Below are positions 53,818 through 63,600 of a DNA stretch of 64,000 nt, one piece after another (within the stretch, counting starts at the first letter, position 1; each line of letters opens with the position of its first letter). The translations under genes and the position numbers were made by a program. Location of the stretch: positions 186,001 through 250,000 of the forward strand of contig JBGAIB010000007.1 of assembly GCA_044225825.1 (NCBI GenBank), in the 5' to 3' direction. The notes beneath the pieces were generated by a model, which saw nothing but the letters and a program-made list of their open reading frames with translations, made no database searches and had not been told where the DNA came from. The stretch is from Bog-950 sp044225825 (GTDB lineage: Bacteria; Bacteroidota; Bacteroidia; Chitinophagales; LD1).

Positions 53818-53963
53818 CGGACAAAAGTAAGAAGGAATGCCTTCGATTAAAAGGCGGAACAGCGCTGAGATACATATACACCGACCTACGTGTTAAAAAA
53901 GACAAGCATTCCATTTTTACAAAACAGTGACACTACAAATTAATTCTTCCCGTATTTGCGTCT

Positions 53964-53971
53964 TATCTTTG
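53964..53971 (+). promoter_or_regulatory. -7 promoter element before the T9SS protein at 54001
   Basis: TATCTTTG matches TAnnTTTG exactly and lies 29 nt before the ATG at 54001. The in-frame TTG-type start at 53956 lies upstream of it, which supports the ATG at 54001. No clear -33 element is present. Confidence 0.5.
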
Positions 53972-54000
53972 TAGTATTATTTAAAATAAATTTTAATACT

Positions 54001-55545
54001 ATGAAAACATTAACTACTACACTGATGTTATTGCTGCTTAGCCTTCTGGCTATTGCCGAAAATGGAACAATGAAAGTTAATGGCAAACAAATGTCTTACA
54101 AACTGTCACCCCGACCCGGAGGCGGATTTATTGCGGCCAGTTTTCTTGCAGGGTCAATAAGCTATGTAAACGACCAGGGACAAATTGTATGGCAGAAAGG
54201 ACTCGATAGTTTAAATACCTATGCGCTAATGGACATTATTGTGTGTCCGGATACCACGATTGCGATGGCATTTATCCGCGGATCAAGTACATTGGGCATT
54301 GATTACCGCATCGTAAAATTGGATCCGGCAGGTAATGTTTTATACAGTAAATCATTCGACCCGGGTTCAAACGTTAGCATTACTAACCATAGTATCCTTA
54401 AGGCCGGCAACGATGGTAGCCTTACCTTTGCCGCAACTATTAATGGTAAACTAACCTTTGTAAGACTTAACGCCGACGGAACGGTGGCTTCGGCTAAGGT
54501 TATTCCTTCGGGTGCAAGCGGGGCTGCTACCGACGCAGAGGGCACGGCTGATGGCGGGCTGGTTTTTGTAGGGACTACCCCATTTAACGGTACGGGCCCG
54601 GTAGTAGCCAAGTTAACTGCGGATACACTTGAATGGACCCTACACTACACGGACAACGACAACCCCGGGCCCACCTCAGTAATAGTTAGTAATGATGGAA
54701 ACTATATAGTGAGCGGCTCTTTTGTTACCTCTAATAATTCTGTAAAAGGTGGCTTTATTTTGAAAGTAAGCGCCAATGGCATCATTATGTGGAGGAAAAA
54801 ATTTCTTCCTTCCGGAGGGTTAACTGAAATGAGCTTTACACATGCCATGGAAAATGCAGATGGCACCATAATAGTTGCCGGTAGTGGATACGGCGCCAAT
54901 CATCATCAACGTATTATTGCAACTCTTTCGTCAACGGGGCAACTGCTTACCTGCCAGGGTTTGGCCTATGAGCATACGAACGGAGCATATTCTTTTCCCA
55001 AGTTATGTGTAAGCGATAATGGCATAATGCTGAGTGACCTTTTCTCTGACCATCAGGATACCATTGGCTATTCAACACTTATAAGGATTGCAGACGTTAA
55101 CGATTTGTGCATTGCAACTTCTTTTTCAATGACAGAAAAACCTGATACGCTTACCTACGGCACCACTAACTTTACGTTGCAACAGGTTCCTGTTCCACTG
55201 GATGTCCATGCTACCACACGCGATACAATTGATGCAATTTTTATGTCACCACTATGCAAAACAGTTTCGTCTATAGCAAATACCAATCCGGATAGCCGAT
55301 TTACACTAATGCCCAATCCAGTAACAACAGGTGCTATTGTAACCATCAGCTTACAGGCAGATGAGCAGCTAAAAACGATATCCGTTTCAGACCTAAATGG
55401 AAGCCTGGTTCAAAGAGTGGAAGTAAACGGCAGTAATCAAGTGCAACTAAGCACGGTTGGTTTAGCTTCGGGCACTTACCTTGTGCAAGCTATCAACCAA
55501 CAGGGGATTAAAACGGCCCTAAAAAGATTATTAGTTATTCGCTAA
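54001..55545 (+). CDS. Secreted beta-propeller protein with T9SS type A sorting domain
   Basis: A 514-aa exported protein. It has a signal peptide (about 1-19, cleavage near LAIA). A propeller-like all-beta region (about 22-410) has blade motifs such as YVNDQGQIVWQKG, YRIVKLDPAGNVLYSK, LTFVRLNADGTV and GGFILKVSANGIIMWRK. These are the delta-60/PQQ-like repeats of Bacteroidetes surface proteins. A T9SS type A domain follows (about 432-514) with MPNPVTTGA, ISVSDLNGSLVQ, LASGTYLVQ and a basic end. No enzyme motif is seen, so it may be a carrier or binding protein. A strong terminator lies 20 bp downstream. Confidence 0.83.
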   Translation: MKTLTTTLMLLLLSLLAIAENGTMKVNGKQMSYKLSPRPGGGFIAASFLAGSISYVNDQGQIVWQKGLDSLNTYALMDIIVCPDTTIAMAFIRGSSTLGIDYRIVKLDPAGNVLYSKSFDPGSNVSITNHSILKAGNDGSLTFAATINGKLTFVRLNADGTVASAKVIPSGASGAATDAEGTADGGLVFVGTTPFNGTGPVVAKLTADTLEWTLHYTDNDNPGPTSVIVSNDGNYIVSGSFVTSNNSVKGGFILKVSANGIIMWRKKFLPSGGLTEMSFTHAMENADGTIIVAGSGYGANHHQRIIATLSSTGQLLTCQGLAYEHTNGAYSFPKLCVSDNGIMLSDLFSDHQDTIGYSTLIRIADVNDLCIATSFSMTEKPDTLTYGTTNFTLQQVPVPLDVHATTRDTIDAIFMSPLCKTVSSIANTNPDSRFTLMPNPVTTGAIVTISLQADEQLKTISVSDLNGSLVQRVEVNGSNQVQLSTVGLASGTYLVQAINQQGIKTALKRLLVIR

Positions 55546-55565
55546 TACCTATGGGATATGGAATG

Positions 55566-55604
55566 AAACCGGTTTGCAGATATTATCTGCAAACCGGTTT
55601 TTTT
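55566..55604 (+). terminator. Strong Rho-independent terminator
   Basis: A 14-bp or longer perfect stem AAACCGGTTTGCAG / CTGCAAACCGGTTT closes on a short A/T loop and is followed by four more T residues. It ends the T9SS protein transcript. Confidence 0.88.
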
Positions 55605-55752
55605 GCCTGTTACCCGGGTTAGATTTTGTTAGAGTCCAATTCCGCTTCCGCGAACAGGAATCGGTTATTTTGTAAGATGCTCCTATATAGTAAACACCCA
55701 CCACATAAAAGTAACCACCCCTGCTTACCGATTAAAAGGTATCTTCAATACC

Positions 55753-56628
55753 ATGAAAGAAGGCTTTGCCCATGTAAACGGTATTAAACTGCACTATGTA
55801 GAAGAAGGCAGCGGAGAAACGGTGGTTTTGCTGCATGGCTTTCCGGAGTTTTGGTATGGATGGCGTAAACAAATACCGGTATTGGCCCAGCACTATCGGG
55901 TATTGGCACCGGATATGCGTGGTTATAACCTAAGTGATAAACCTCCCCATGTAAACGACTATCGTATGGAATTGCTGGCTTCAGACATTGCCGAATTCAT
56001 AAAAGCGATGGGTGTAGAAAAAGCGATAGTTGTTGGACATGACTGGGGTGCAGCAGTTGCCTGGGCCACCGCTGCTTTGTTCCCCGAGGCGGTAAGCAAA
56101 CTGGCTATTTTAAATGTTCCGCATCCCGCTGAAATGAAACGTGCATTTCTGGGATTTAACCTGAAACAATGGTTACGCAGTTGGTATATATTTTTCTTTA
56201 AGTTACCTGTTATTCCCGAAAAAGTGGTTGGCACCGAACGGTTCTTCCGTAATACGTTTGGCAATATGAGCATGAACAAACAGGCCTTTACAGCGGCTGA
56301 TATTGCAGCATATGTGCAAGCCTACCAACAACCGGGAGCCATACAATCGGCCATAAATTATTACAGGGCCACGATACGCCACTTTAATGCACCTGCACTA
56401 CCCAAGGTAAAGGCGCCTGTGTTAATGCTGTGGGGCGAACATGACAAAGCGCTGGGCAAGGAGTTAACTTACCGCACCCGCGACTATTGCGAACTGGAGC
56501 CGATCATTTTATACGACCCCAACAGCGGGCACTTTGTACAACACGACAATCCCGATTGGGTGAACGAAAAGCTGCTGAAATTTTTCAGTCGGATAGAAAC
56601 CAAACCTGGGTTTAGTTCTTCCATTTAA
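55753..56628 (+). CDS. Alpha/beta-hydrolase, epoxide hydrolase-like
   Basis: A 291-aa soluble enzyme. The oxyanion motif HGFPEFWYGW (about residue 28), the nucleophile aspartate in GHDWGAAVA (about residue 96), the late acid in WGEHDKAL and the histidine in SGHFVQHDNP (about residue 259) fit the epoxide hydrolase/haloalkane dehalogenase branch. The HGFPE motif favours epoxide hydrolase. The substrate is unknown. A -7-like TATCTTCA (55740-55747) precedes the ATG closely. Its last 17 bp overlap the end of the convergent thioredoxin-like gene. Confidence 0.87.
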   Translation: MKEGFAHVNGIKLHYVEEGSGETVVLLHGFPEFWYGWRKQIPVLAQHYRVLAPDMRGYNLSDKPPHVNDYRMELLASDIAEFIKAMGVEKAIVVGHDWGAAVAWATAALFPEAVSKLAILNVPHPAEMKRAFLGFNLKQWLRSWYIFFFKLPVIPEKVVGTERFFRNTFGNMSMNKQAFTAADIAAYVQAYQQPGAIQSAINYYRATIRHFNAPALPKVKAPVLMLWGEHDKALGKELTYRTRDYCELEPIILYDPNSGHFVQHDNPDWVNEKLLKFFSRIETKPGFSSSI

Positions 56629-57214
56629 TAGTGCAGCCAATAGCCTTGGTCGAAGACGGATCAACAGCTGTGCCGGCAATCAAATTATCCAATGCCTTTT
56701 CAGCATATTTTTCTTTTACGGCTGTGGCATCATCGCTATTATCATCAATGGCACCAATATATTTTACGATTAAGCTACCTGCTTCCTTTTGCAGAATAAA
56801 TACATGCGGCGTGCGCGAAGCGCCATAGGCCTTTGCTATATCCTGGGTTTCATCCTGCAGGTATGGGAAGGTAAATCCTTTCTCACGTGCACGCACGCGC
56901 ATATTCTGGTAGCTATCTTCTTCATATTGGGTGGCGTCGTTGCTGTTAATGGCAATTACCGGGTAACCTTTATCCTTATAGGCCTTATCGAGTGCTACAA
57001 TTCTATCCTCATATTTTTTCGAGAATGGACAATGGTTGCAGGTGAAAATTACTATAAAGCCTTTAGCCGTACCATAGTCGGCAAGGGATACCATTTTTCC
57101 ATCCACGTTCTTTAATTTAAAGTCGGCTGCTTTATCGCCAACCTTATAACCGGTTTCGGGCTTAAAAGCAACAAGGGCCACAAAAAGGGCCAGTACTACG
57201 GTAATATTTTTCAT
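56612..57214 (-). CDS. Exported thioredoxin-fold (AhpC/TSA-Redoxin) protein
   Basis: A 200-aa protein. A short signal peptide (about 1-17) precedes a redoxin domain (about 25-180). Its active-site-like CNHCP (about residues 61-65) sits after a FIVIFT strand in the usual thioredoxin place, and the cis-proline is in SRTPHVF. The pattern is that of Bacteroidetes thioredoxin-family proteins with a CxxCP motif. It probably works in periplasmic thiol redox exchange. It begins 1 bp after the TlpA-like gene, so the two are co-transcribed. Its end overlaps the convergent hydrolase gene by 17 bp. Confidence 0.85.
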   Translation of the reverse strand: MKNITVVLALFVALVAFKPETGYKVGDKAADFKLKNVDGKMVSLADYGTAKGFIVIFTCNHCPFSKKYEDRIVALDKAYKDKGYPVIAINSNDATQYEEDSYQNMRVRAREKGFTFPYLQDETQDIAKAYGASRTPHVFILQKEAGSLIVKYIGAIDDNSDDATAVKEKYAEKALDNLIAGTAVDPSSTKAIGCTIKWKN

Positions 57215-57215
57215 T

Positions 57216-57719
57216 TTATCTGATTTTAGTTTGAATCACTGAGTCTAGCAAATGCTGCGTAAATTCTCCTTCGTAAAATAACACCTTCTCCGCATTTCTA
57301 TACATGGCTGTAGCTGGTATGGCCCCGCTCCAGGTACTGTCAATTTTATCAATCCAATCGTTGGGGTTGCCTGCATGCAGTAAACAAACCTCCTCGTTTA
57401 CCTTTTTATTCTGTAAAAACACAGCAACAGTTTCCAACTCCTTTACCGAATTAAGGCTAACGAAAATAACCCGAACCTTTTGATTTCTGAAATGCCCTGC
57501 GGACTGAACAAAATAAGGCATCTCGGCTACACAGGGTTTGCACCAGGTAGCCCAAAAATTGGCAATATAAAGGGTATCGTTACCCGGTTGTTGGGTAAGG
57601 TTGTTATACTCCTGCAGGTTAACTACCCTTGGGGTTGCACTACTTAATGCCATTGATAAAGCTAGAAGAATAGAAACCACCATAATAGTTTTACGAAGTT
57701 GCCTAAAATAGTTGAGCAA
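57216..57719 (-). CDS. TlpA-like thioredoxin with WCKPC motif
   Basis: A 167-aa exported or membrane-anchored thioredoxin. An N-terminal hydrophobic segment (about 12-30) follows basic residues; an alternative ATG lies at 57683. The active site is NFWATWCKPCVAEMP (about residues 54-68), and the cis-proline is in GAIPATAM. TlpA/ResA-type proteins reduce disulfides outside the cytoplasm. The neighbouring redoxin gene, 1 bp downstream, probably works with it, possibly on the many cysteine-rich exported proteins of this organism (an inference). Confidence 0.87.
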   Translation of the reverse strand: MLNYFRQLRKTIMVVSILLALSMALSSATPRVVNLQEYNNLTQQPGNDTLYIANFWATWCKPCVAEMPYFVQSAGHFRNQKVRVIFVSLNSVKELETVAVFLQNKKVNEEVCLLHAGNPNDWIDKIDSTWSGAIPATAMYRNAEKVLFYEGEFTQHLLDSVIQTKIR

Positions 57720-57742
57720 CTATCCTAAAAATGGTAAAACAC

Positions 57743-58807
57743 CTAAGGTATCTGGAAGTTCAGGGAAAGCGGCAGCACTTTGTTTTCCTGATCGCCCAAT
57801 GCAAAACTGTAGCTAAAGTTTGAGGACATGTAATCGCCGCTGCTAAAGGTATTGTTGCCATCAACATCCAATAAGCCATACAGGTAGTAACTGCCCGGGT
57901 GCATAAAGGAGAAACTAAAGGTGGGATCCGAAGCCGATAGAATTACATAACGGCTTTTGTATTTCAGGTTTTGCAACTGGGGAGTAATACCGCTGAACAA
58001 GGGCTGCGTGGTGACGATAAGAAACACCTTTTTACCTGTTGTATCAACCCCGGCAGGCAGGGCAACATTTACCGTAGTTTTACCCATATAAGGCTGTGCG
58101 CTGTGCGGGTAAACGTCGTTCAGTGTATCATAAAAAATCGACTCAGTTTTACCATCAAAAGCAGTACAAAAATCTTTTACCAACTGCTTTTTAGGGAATC
58201 CAAAGTGGGTAATTGCCGGTTGTGCTGCGGTTGCATCCTGACGTCCGGCATTCCATATAAAGTGCATTACAGCTGTAGATAGCGTGTTATACTTATTGGT
58301 ATACACACGCATATAAAGACTATCGTTTACAAACAGTAAATCGGCATACGAGCGGGTTGTACCGGCTTTAAAATCTTTAAACCTGTAAAAGGCCGATTGC
58401 GCCGTTTCGGAAACGCTGTCGATTACCAGGTAAGAAATACGCTGCATGCCGGAGAAATAGCCTCCGTTCCGAAAAGCCAGTTTATAGCCATCGCAGTGCC
58501 ATACGATAAAGAAGCTCATAAACAGGTCGTTCTTCTTATCTAACTCATTTTTTGCCGACACCTGTGCAGGTGAAATGGGGCGATAGTCGGCAGTGTACTC
58601 GGGAAAGTTTCCTACTGAGGTGGAGGAAGTAACAGGTCCGCTCCATATACCATTGATGTGTGAGAACAAACCATACCCTTTTACATCGGTACTTTCATTA
58701 ATGTCGCCGGGGTTGGTGTTCGTGTTGTTTTTATCCTTATGACAAGCGTTTAAACCTACAAAAAGGGCAAGAAGGAGCAGCCAAAGGGCGGCAGTGTTGC
58801 GATACAT
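57743..58807 (-). CDS. Putative lipoprotein of unknown function
   Basis: A 354-aa protein with a lipoprotein signal peptide (lipobox GLNAC, cysteine about residue 22) followed by an Asn/Asp/Lys-rich linker. The rest is mostly beta in character with aromatic strands. No enzyme motif was seen. Near the C-terminus a DVDGNNTFSSGDY segment looks like a calcium-binding or Ig-like turn, as in DUF2141-like domains (YYLYGLLDVDGNN). It is 23 bp upstream of the TlpA-like gene on the same strand and could be in the same operon. Confidence 0.72.
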   Translation of the reverse strand: MYRNTAALWLLLLALFVGLNACHKDKNNTNTNPGDINESTDVKGYGLFSHINGIWSGPVTSSTSVGNFPEYTADYRPISPAQVSAKNELDKKNDLFMSFFIVWHCDGYKLAFRNGGYFSGMQRISYLVIDSVSETAQSAFYRFKDFKAGTTRSYADLLFVNDSLYMRVYTNKYNTLSTAVMHFIWNAGRQDATAAQPAITHFGFPKKQLVKDFCTAFDGKTESIFYDTLNDVYPHSAQPYMGKTTVNVALPAGVDTTGKKVFLIVTTQPLFSGITPQLQNLKYKSRYVILSASDPTFSFSFMHPGSYYLYGLLDVDGNNTFSSGDYMSSNFSYSFALGDQENKVLPLSLNFQIP

Positions 58808-58863
58808 AGAAAAAGTATATGGAACAAAGTTACAAAATGCTACCGCCGTTTAACTGATTCCGG

Positions 58864-59451
58864 TCATTTCTTAACATCGTAATCCAGATCAATAGAAAAA
58901 AGCTCCGGATGCTTGGGAGCTATCGGGCGATAGAAATCTGTAATTTCCTGCATGTCTTTCTGGATATCACCGGTTGGATAAATAATCTTACCAACGCCGG
59001 CTATCTTGTTCTTATAGTCCAGATAGCCCAGGGCAATAGGCACTTTAGCCCCTACTGCTACATGATAAAAACCGGTTTTCCATTTTGTTACCTTTTTGCG
59101 CGTACCTTCCGGGGTAACCATAACTACCAGTTCCTTATTTTTATCAAAGAGGTCTATCATGGCTTCCGTCATACTAGGCCGAGGGTCGCCGGGCTTTTTA
59201 GGGGTACGGTCAATACCAATTGCGCCTAAGCCATTCATAAGCCATCCAAATGGAAAGCGGGTCCATTCCTGCTTAACGGTAAAGCGAATTGGAATACCCA
59301 TCATTGAAAATGCCGCCCGGGCAAAAATGAAATCCCAGTTACTGGTGTGTGGCGATGCGATCATTACACAGCGCTTGAAATCTGCTTTCAAATGGTCATC
59401 GAGCGTCCAGCCGAATAACCAGAATATAAAACGAGCGAATAGTTTACCCAT
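58864..59451 (-). CDS. PlsC-like lysophospholipid acyltransferase
   Basis: A 195-aa enzyme. The ATG at 59451 (MGKLFARFIFWLFGW) is preferred to the upstream start at 59526. The upstream start would overlap the dioxygenase gene, and this ATG starts the hydrophobic N-terminus. The acyltransferase motif I HTSNWD (about residue 35) is a clear HX4D catalytic pair, and PEGTR (about residue 113) is motif III. The short length and the FTVKQEWTRFPFG motif match the 1-acylglycerol-3-phosphate acyltransferase-like proteins of Bacteroidetes. It probably acylates a lysophospholipid or related lipid. Confidence 0.87.
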   Translation of the reverse strand: MGKLFARFIFWLFGWTLDDHLKADFKRCVMIASPHTSNWDFIFARAAFSMMGIPIRFTVKQEWTRFPFGWLMNGLGAIGIDRTPKKPGDPRPSMTEAMIDLFDKNKELVVMVTPEGTRKKVTKWKTGFYHVAVGAKVPIALGYLDYKNKIAGVGKIIYPTGDIQKDMQEITDFYRPIAPKHPELFSIDLDYDVKK

Positions 59452-59513
59452 ACCGGGCGAATATACTTTGTTGCAAATAATTAGCCGATAAAAGGTAAAG
59501 AGATTTATAACAG

Positions 59514-60368
59514 TTATAACACCCAACGCTCGGGTGATGGTATTTCGTGCGGATTTTTTCGTCGGCCCACCAGGCTGCTAAAATGGTGGTAAACGGGCGT
59601 TTTACTGGTGCAGGTTTTAGGCATGTATTTACCGGTAACAATAGGAACATACATGACACGGCGGCGGCTTTCGCTCCCCACGAACGAAGAGGCCGCTACC
59701 CTGTGCCAAATACTTCCGTGATGAATAACAAGGTCGCCGGCATTTGCCTCAATTACTACCTCGCCTTCATCCTCCGTATGATCTACAAAATATCGTTTAC
59801 GAAACAGCAGGCTCCAAAAGCCCTGTTTATGTGAACCCGGAATTACCCGTAATCCACCCTTGGCTTTAGGAGAATCATCCAGGTAGAGGCCCACATTTAA
59901 CATAGGCTGTACACCCAAGCCATAAAAGATGTCACGCGCACCATCTGTATGCCATCCCATTTCCAGGAAGTTGCTTCCCTGGGCATTGACGTAATGGTTA
60001 AGTACTGCCCCATCCTTTTCGTTATAACCTATACGCGCCTTATCAGGTTGTGCCAAAAGATTTTTTAATGCCTCAAAACTATTCCCGGATATGAGTTTCT
60101 GCACCGGTGTACTATATTGATTCAAGAAGGCAAAGCGGTGCACGATTTGCTTCCCTGTTTCATCCAGCCCATACCTGATAGGCGTGCCATTAACTTTGGT
60201 AATACCCTTTGCAATCCAATCGGATTGTACCTGCTCGGCAGCATCAATAATTTCCTCTACACCCTGAGGGGTTAAAAAATTGCGGAAATGGATAAAACCA
60301 TATTTATCGAAGAACGCTTGATGTTCTGGTGTAATTACTCCATTAAAATCAAATTTTAAATAAGCCAT
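59514..60368 (-). CDS. Phytanoyl-CoA dioxygenase (PhyH) family oxygenase
   Basis: A 284-aa Fe(II)/2-oxoglutarate oxygenase. The frame extends to 60539, but the ATG at 60368 (MAYLKFDFNG) fits the family N-terminus. The iron ligands are in WHTDGARD (HxD, about residue 137) and in the later HHGSIWHRV (about residue 218), followed by an arginine-rich SRRRVMY strand that would bind 2-oxoglutarate. Members hydroxylate lipids, amino acids or secondary metabolites; the substrate is unknown. The lead into the PlsC-like gene (62 bp) suggests co-transcription and perhaps lipid tailoring. Confidence 0.87.
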   Translation of the reverse strand: MAYLKFDFNGVITPEHQAFFDKYGFIHFRNFLTPQGVEEIIDAAEQVQSDWIAKGITKVNGTPIRYGLDETGKQIVHRFAFLNQYSTPVQKLISGNSFEALKNLLAQPDKARIGYNEKDGAVLNHYVNAQGSNFLEMGWHTDGARDIFYGLGVQPMLNVGLYLDDSPKAKGGLRVIPGSHKQGFWSLLFRKRYFVDHTEDEGEVVIEANAGDLVIHHGSIWHRVAASSFVGSESRRRVMYVPIVTGKYMPKTCTSKTPVYHHFSSLVGRRKNPHEIPSPERWVL

Positions 60369-60666
60369 AGCTCCTGCTGCCTTTGGTTTGTTAATCGGAT
60401 TGTCCACTAGCGTCCTTTCGGACAACAACCTTCCTCCCCTTCTAAACCATTTACAATACCCCGCATAAACAAAACATCCGTTATCCATTGCCTTACCATA
60501 ACACTTACTATCAGTGGTGCAATAATAGTAAAATTCCAATACTCTATCGATTTAGTAGAGTTTTATTAAACTTTTAACAAACAAAAAGCCGCAGTCTTGC
60601 GACTAACGGCTTAGGATTCAATGAATCCCCCCGACACTTTGATTAAAGTGCCATGGGGAAGCTCAT
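60369..60666. other. 298-bp intergenic region with terminator and paired inverted repeats
   Basis: The region lies between the FG-GAP protein's stop and the dioxygenase start. It holds the terminator at 60586-60612. Between that and the stop there is a second inverted repeat, CACTTT / AAAGTG (about 60634-60650), within a longer G/C-rich pairing, and a short palindrome GGATTCAATGAATCC. The left part, before 60369, should hold the dioxygenase promoter; no clear -7 box was seen. Confidence 0.45.
60586..60612 (-). terminator. Rho-independent terminator of the FG-GAP protein gene
   Basis: On the minus strand the stem AAGCCG + TAGTC pairs with GACTG + CGGCTT, with one bulge and a GCAA tetraloop, and is followed by TTT. 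It lies about 55 bp downstream of the stop at 60667. Confidence 0.78.
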
Positions 60667-63600
60667 TTAGTACAACATAAGGTTATGGCAATAGTTTGTT
60701 CCGGATGCAGTAATTTTCAGTAGATAAACACCAGCCGGGTAAGGCAACTGTAGTTGTGTAGAAGAACTGCTCAACTCTTCGGAAAAGAGCAGCCGGCCAC
60801 TTTGCTCAAAAACCTGTATTTGTGTTGCCCCGGCATGCTCACTTAGTTTAATATTTACATAACCGGCAGCAGGATTAGGCCAAATAGCAAACAGCGCAGA
60901 TTGCGGCTCGTTAACACCGGTGCAGCCTTCTACTACTATTTGTGCCGTTGCTGTATCGTTGCAGCCTTGTTCGTTTATTGTACTGTAGCCGATAACATGC
61001 AGCCCTGGCGTGAGTTGCGATGGCTGCAATAGCCCGCCTTGTACACCTTCTCCAACATAAGTGCCACCAGCAGGAGAGCCTCCTGATAAACTTATGGGGG
61101 CATCCAGCGAGCAGATGGTATCAAACGGCAGCGTTAAAGCAGACGAAGGCTTTGGGGCTACGGTTATCATGGAATAAGCGGTATCGCTGCAACCAAACAA
61201 ATTATAGATATAAGTTATGTTGTGGTCGCCTACACCGGCAACATCCGGACTGAACATAGCATTGCCTGCTACACCTGCACCAAGGTAGTATCCTCCCGAA
61301 GGGGAACCACCGGTTAGCATTTCCGCACCACCGTTAATACAAACCGTGTCGTGCAGGTTGTAGGAGGCATTTACTGCATTCACCACATAAAGGGTTGCAG
61401 TAGCTGTGTCTTTACAAGCGTTATTAAAAGTTACATAGTGGATGATAGTACCTGAACCGGCACCAAAAGATTGGGGATCAAACATCGTATCGTTGGCATT
61501 GTCTACTACCCATACGCCGCCCGACGGCTGACCATACGCGGTTAAGTTTACCGGTGCTGAGGCTTCACAAAAGGTATCCGAAGGCAGTGAAATGGCGGCC
61601 AACACCTCGGTATCAATAAAAACAGTATCTACCGCAGAACCCGTTCCGCAACCACCCGGATCAGTATAACTATATGTTATTAAATGAAGCCCGGCACCTG
61701 CTGCGGTTAAGCTCAGCACTCCATTTGAGACATTTGCCCCGGAGAAAGTTCCTCCCTGGGGACTACCCCCGGTATTAGCCAGGTTCAATATCCCGTCTGA
61801 AATACAGTAATGATCAGTATTGAGCAAGGTATAGCTAACAACAGGAACAGAGCCAGAAGTTGTTACAACCAGTGAGGGTGGCACCAACGTACAGGTATTG
61901 GATTGATTGGTTACTGATGCCGTATAAGTTCCTGCCTGAGAAACCCAGATGGTGGCAGAACTTTGACCGGTACTCCACAAGTATGTAAAACCGCCTGAAG
62001 CCTGTAACTGTAAAGAATCGCCCTGACAGATAGTAGTGGAACCCAGCGCCTGGACAAAGGCATTGTTATTCAGGATTACCGTTACATTTCCACTGCGGCT
62101 ATTCACCGTTGCAATGTCATTCGCTCCATCATGGTTAAAATCGGCGCTTACAACTTCCTCCGGTGAATTATCTACTGTGTAATAAACGGGGCTCTGAAAG
62201 GTGCCATTTCCATTACCTACAAATAAGGCTACCTTATCGCCAATACTAAGCGTAACCAGTAAGTCGTAAATAGTATCGGCAGTGATTTTTGCTACCGCGA
62301 TATCAGTAGGCCCCTGCGAAGCAGAAAAACTGTATGTACTTTGCGCCTGAAAGTTAAGACTGCCGCTGTTCAGAAGTATTCCAATATTATCTGCATTGGA
62401 ATTAAGCACAGTTATATCCTGTTTACCATCACCGTTTAAATCGGCAAGCGCTATGCGCGATGGGTTAGCACCGGTAGACTTAACTATCGCCGTTTGAAAA
62501 GTGCCATTCGCATTTCCGGCTAAAACGGACACGGTATTATCATCATAATTAGTTACTACCAAATCCAGGTTGTTGTCGGTGTTCAGGTAGCCGGCAGCCA
62601 ATTCCTGCGGCATGTTACCTGAAAAATATTTGACCGATGCCTGCAGGGTAAAATTGCCATTGCCCAACAACACTGAAATGCTATCGCTGTTATTGTGGCT
62701 GATGGCAAGGTCGGCTTTATTATCATGATTGAAATCGCCGGCTACGGCAAAAAAATCGCCACCTGTTGCAAAGCCTGTATTAAAATTGGCTACCAACGAA
62801 AAATTACCAGCTCCATCGCCCTGTAAGAAGTTAGCCTGTCCGTTGCCTATAATTGCAGCATCCATTTTCAGGTCTCCGTTAAAATCAGCCACTACTACTT
62901 CCTTTGCTGTAACACAGGAATCAAACTGCGTTGGTTGGAAGGTGCCATTGGCATTACTCAACAAAATCGCGGCATTCGTTGCATTATAATTAGCAGTAAT
63001 TAAATCAGGCAGGGTATCGTTATTAAAATTGCCAAGCGCAATTCCGGAGGCTGCGGCACCGGCACGAAGTTCGAACGGACCGAATGAACCATCGGTTTGG
63101 CCTTTCGCAAAGGCAATGTTGTCCTGGGTATAATTACATGCTATAATATCCGCGCGACCATCATTATCAAAATCAGCGAGGCATGCACTCCGGGGCTCGC
63201 CATAGGCGCTATAAGCATTGTAAGGCCGGTAGGTGCCGTTGCCGTTACCCATCAGCGATTTTATTCCATCTGATTCTACGGCAACAACCAGATCGCGCAC
63301 GCCATCGGCGTTAAAAAAACCGGTAAATATTTCGGATGCATAACCAGCAATAGCAATAGAGGGTTGCAGCGTAAAGTTCAACCCTCCTCCATTCTTAAAT
63401 AACTGCAGATCTGCTACTGCTTCCACCAAAATATCACCATCGTTATCCCCATCAACATCGGCAATAGCCAGGTCGCGCTCTCCAACAGGAAAAGTGATCA
63501 GATACATGGATGTGCGGTTATTATATGTACCGTTACCCGCATTAATAAAGTAGGATACCGAATCGTTGGCGGTAACAGATCCATCATAAGCTACTGCGAT

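Noticed and set aside
53956..54000. Upstream start for the T9SS protein at 54001
   Set aside because: It would put the -7 promoter box inside the coding region; the signal peptide begins at 54001.
60369..60539. N-terminal extension of the PhyH-family gene
   Set aside because: The extra residues are cysteine/tyrosine-rich with no family likeness; MAYLKF at 60368 starts the conserved domain.
60630..60662. Inverted repeats considered as a riboswitch
   Set aside because: They lie downstream of a stop codon and before a terminator of the same transcript, and no known riboswitch core was recognised.
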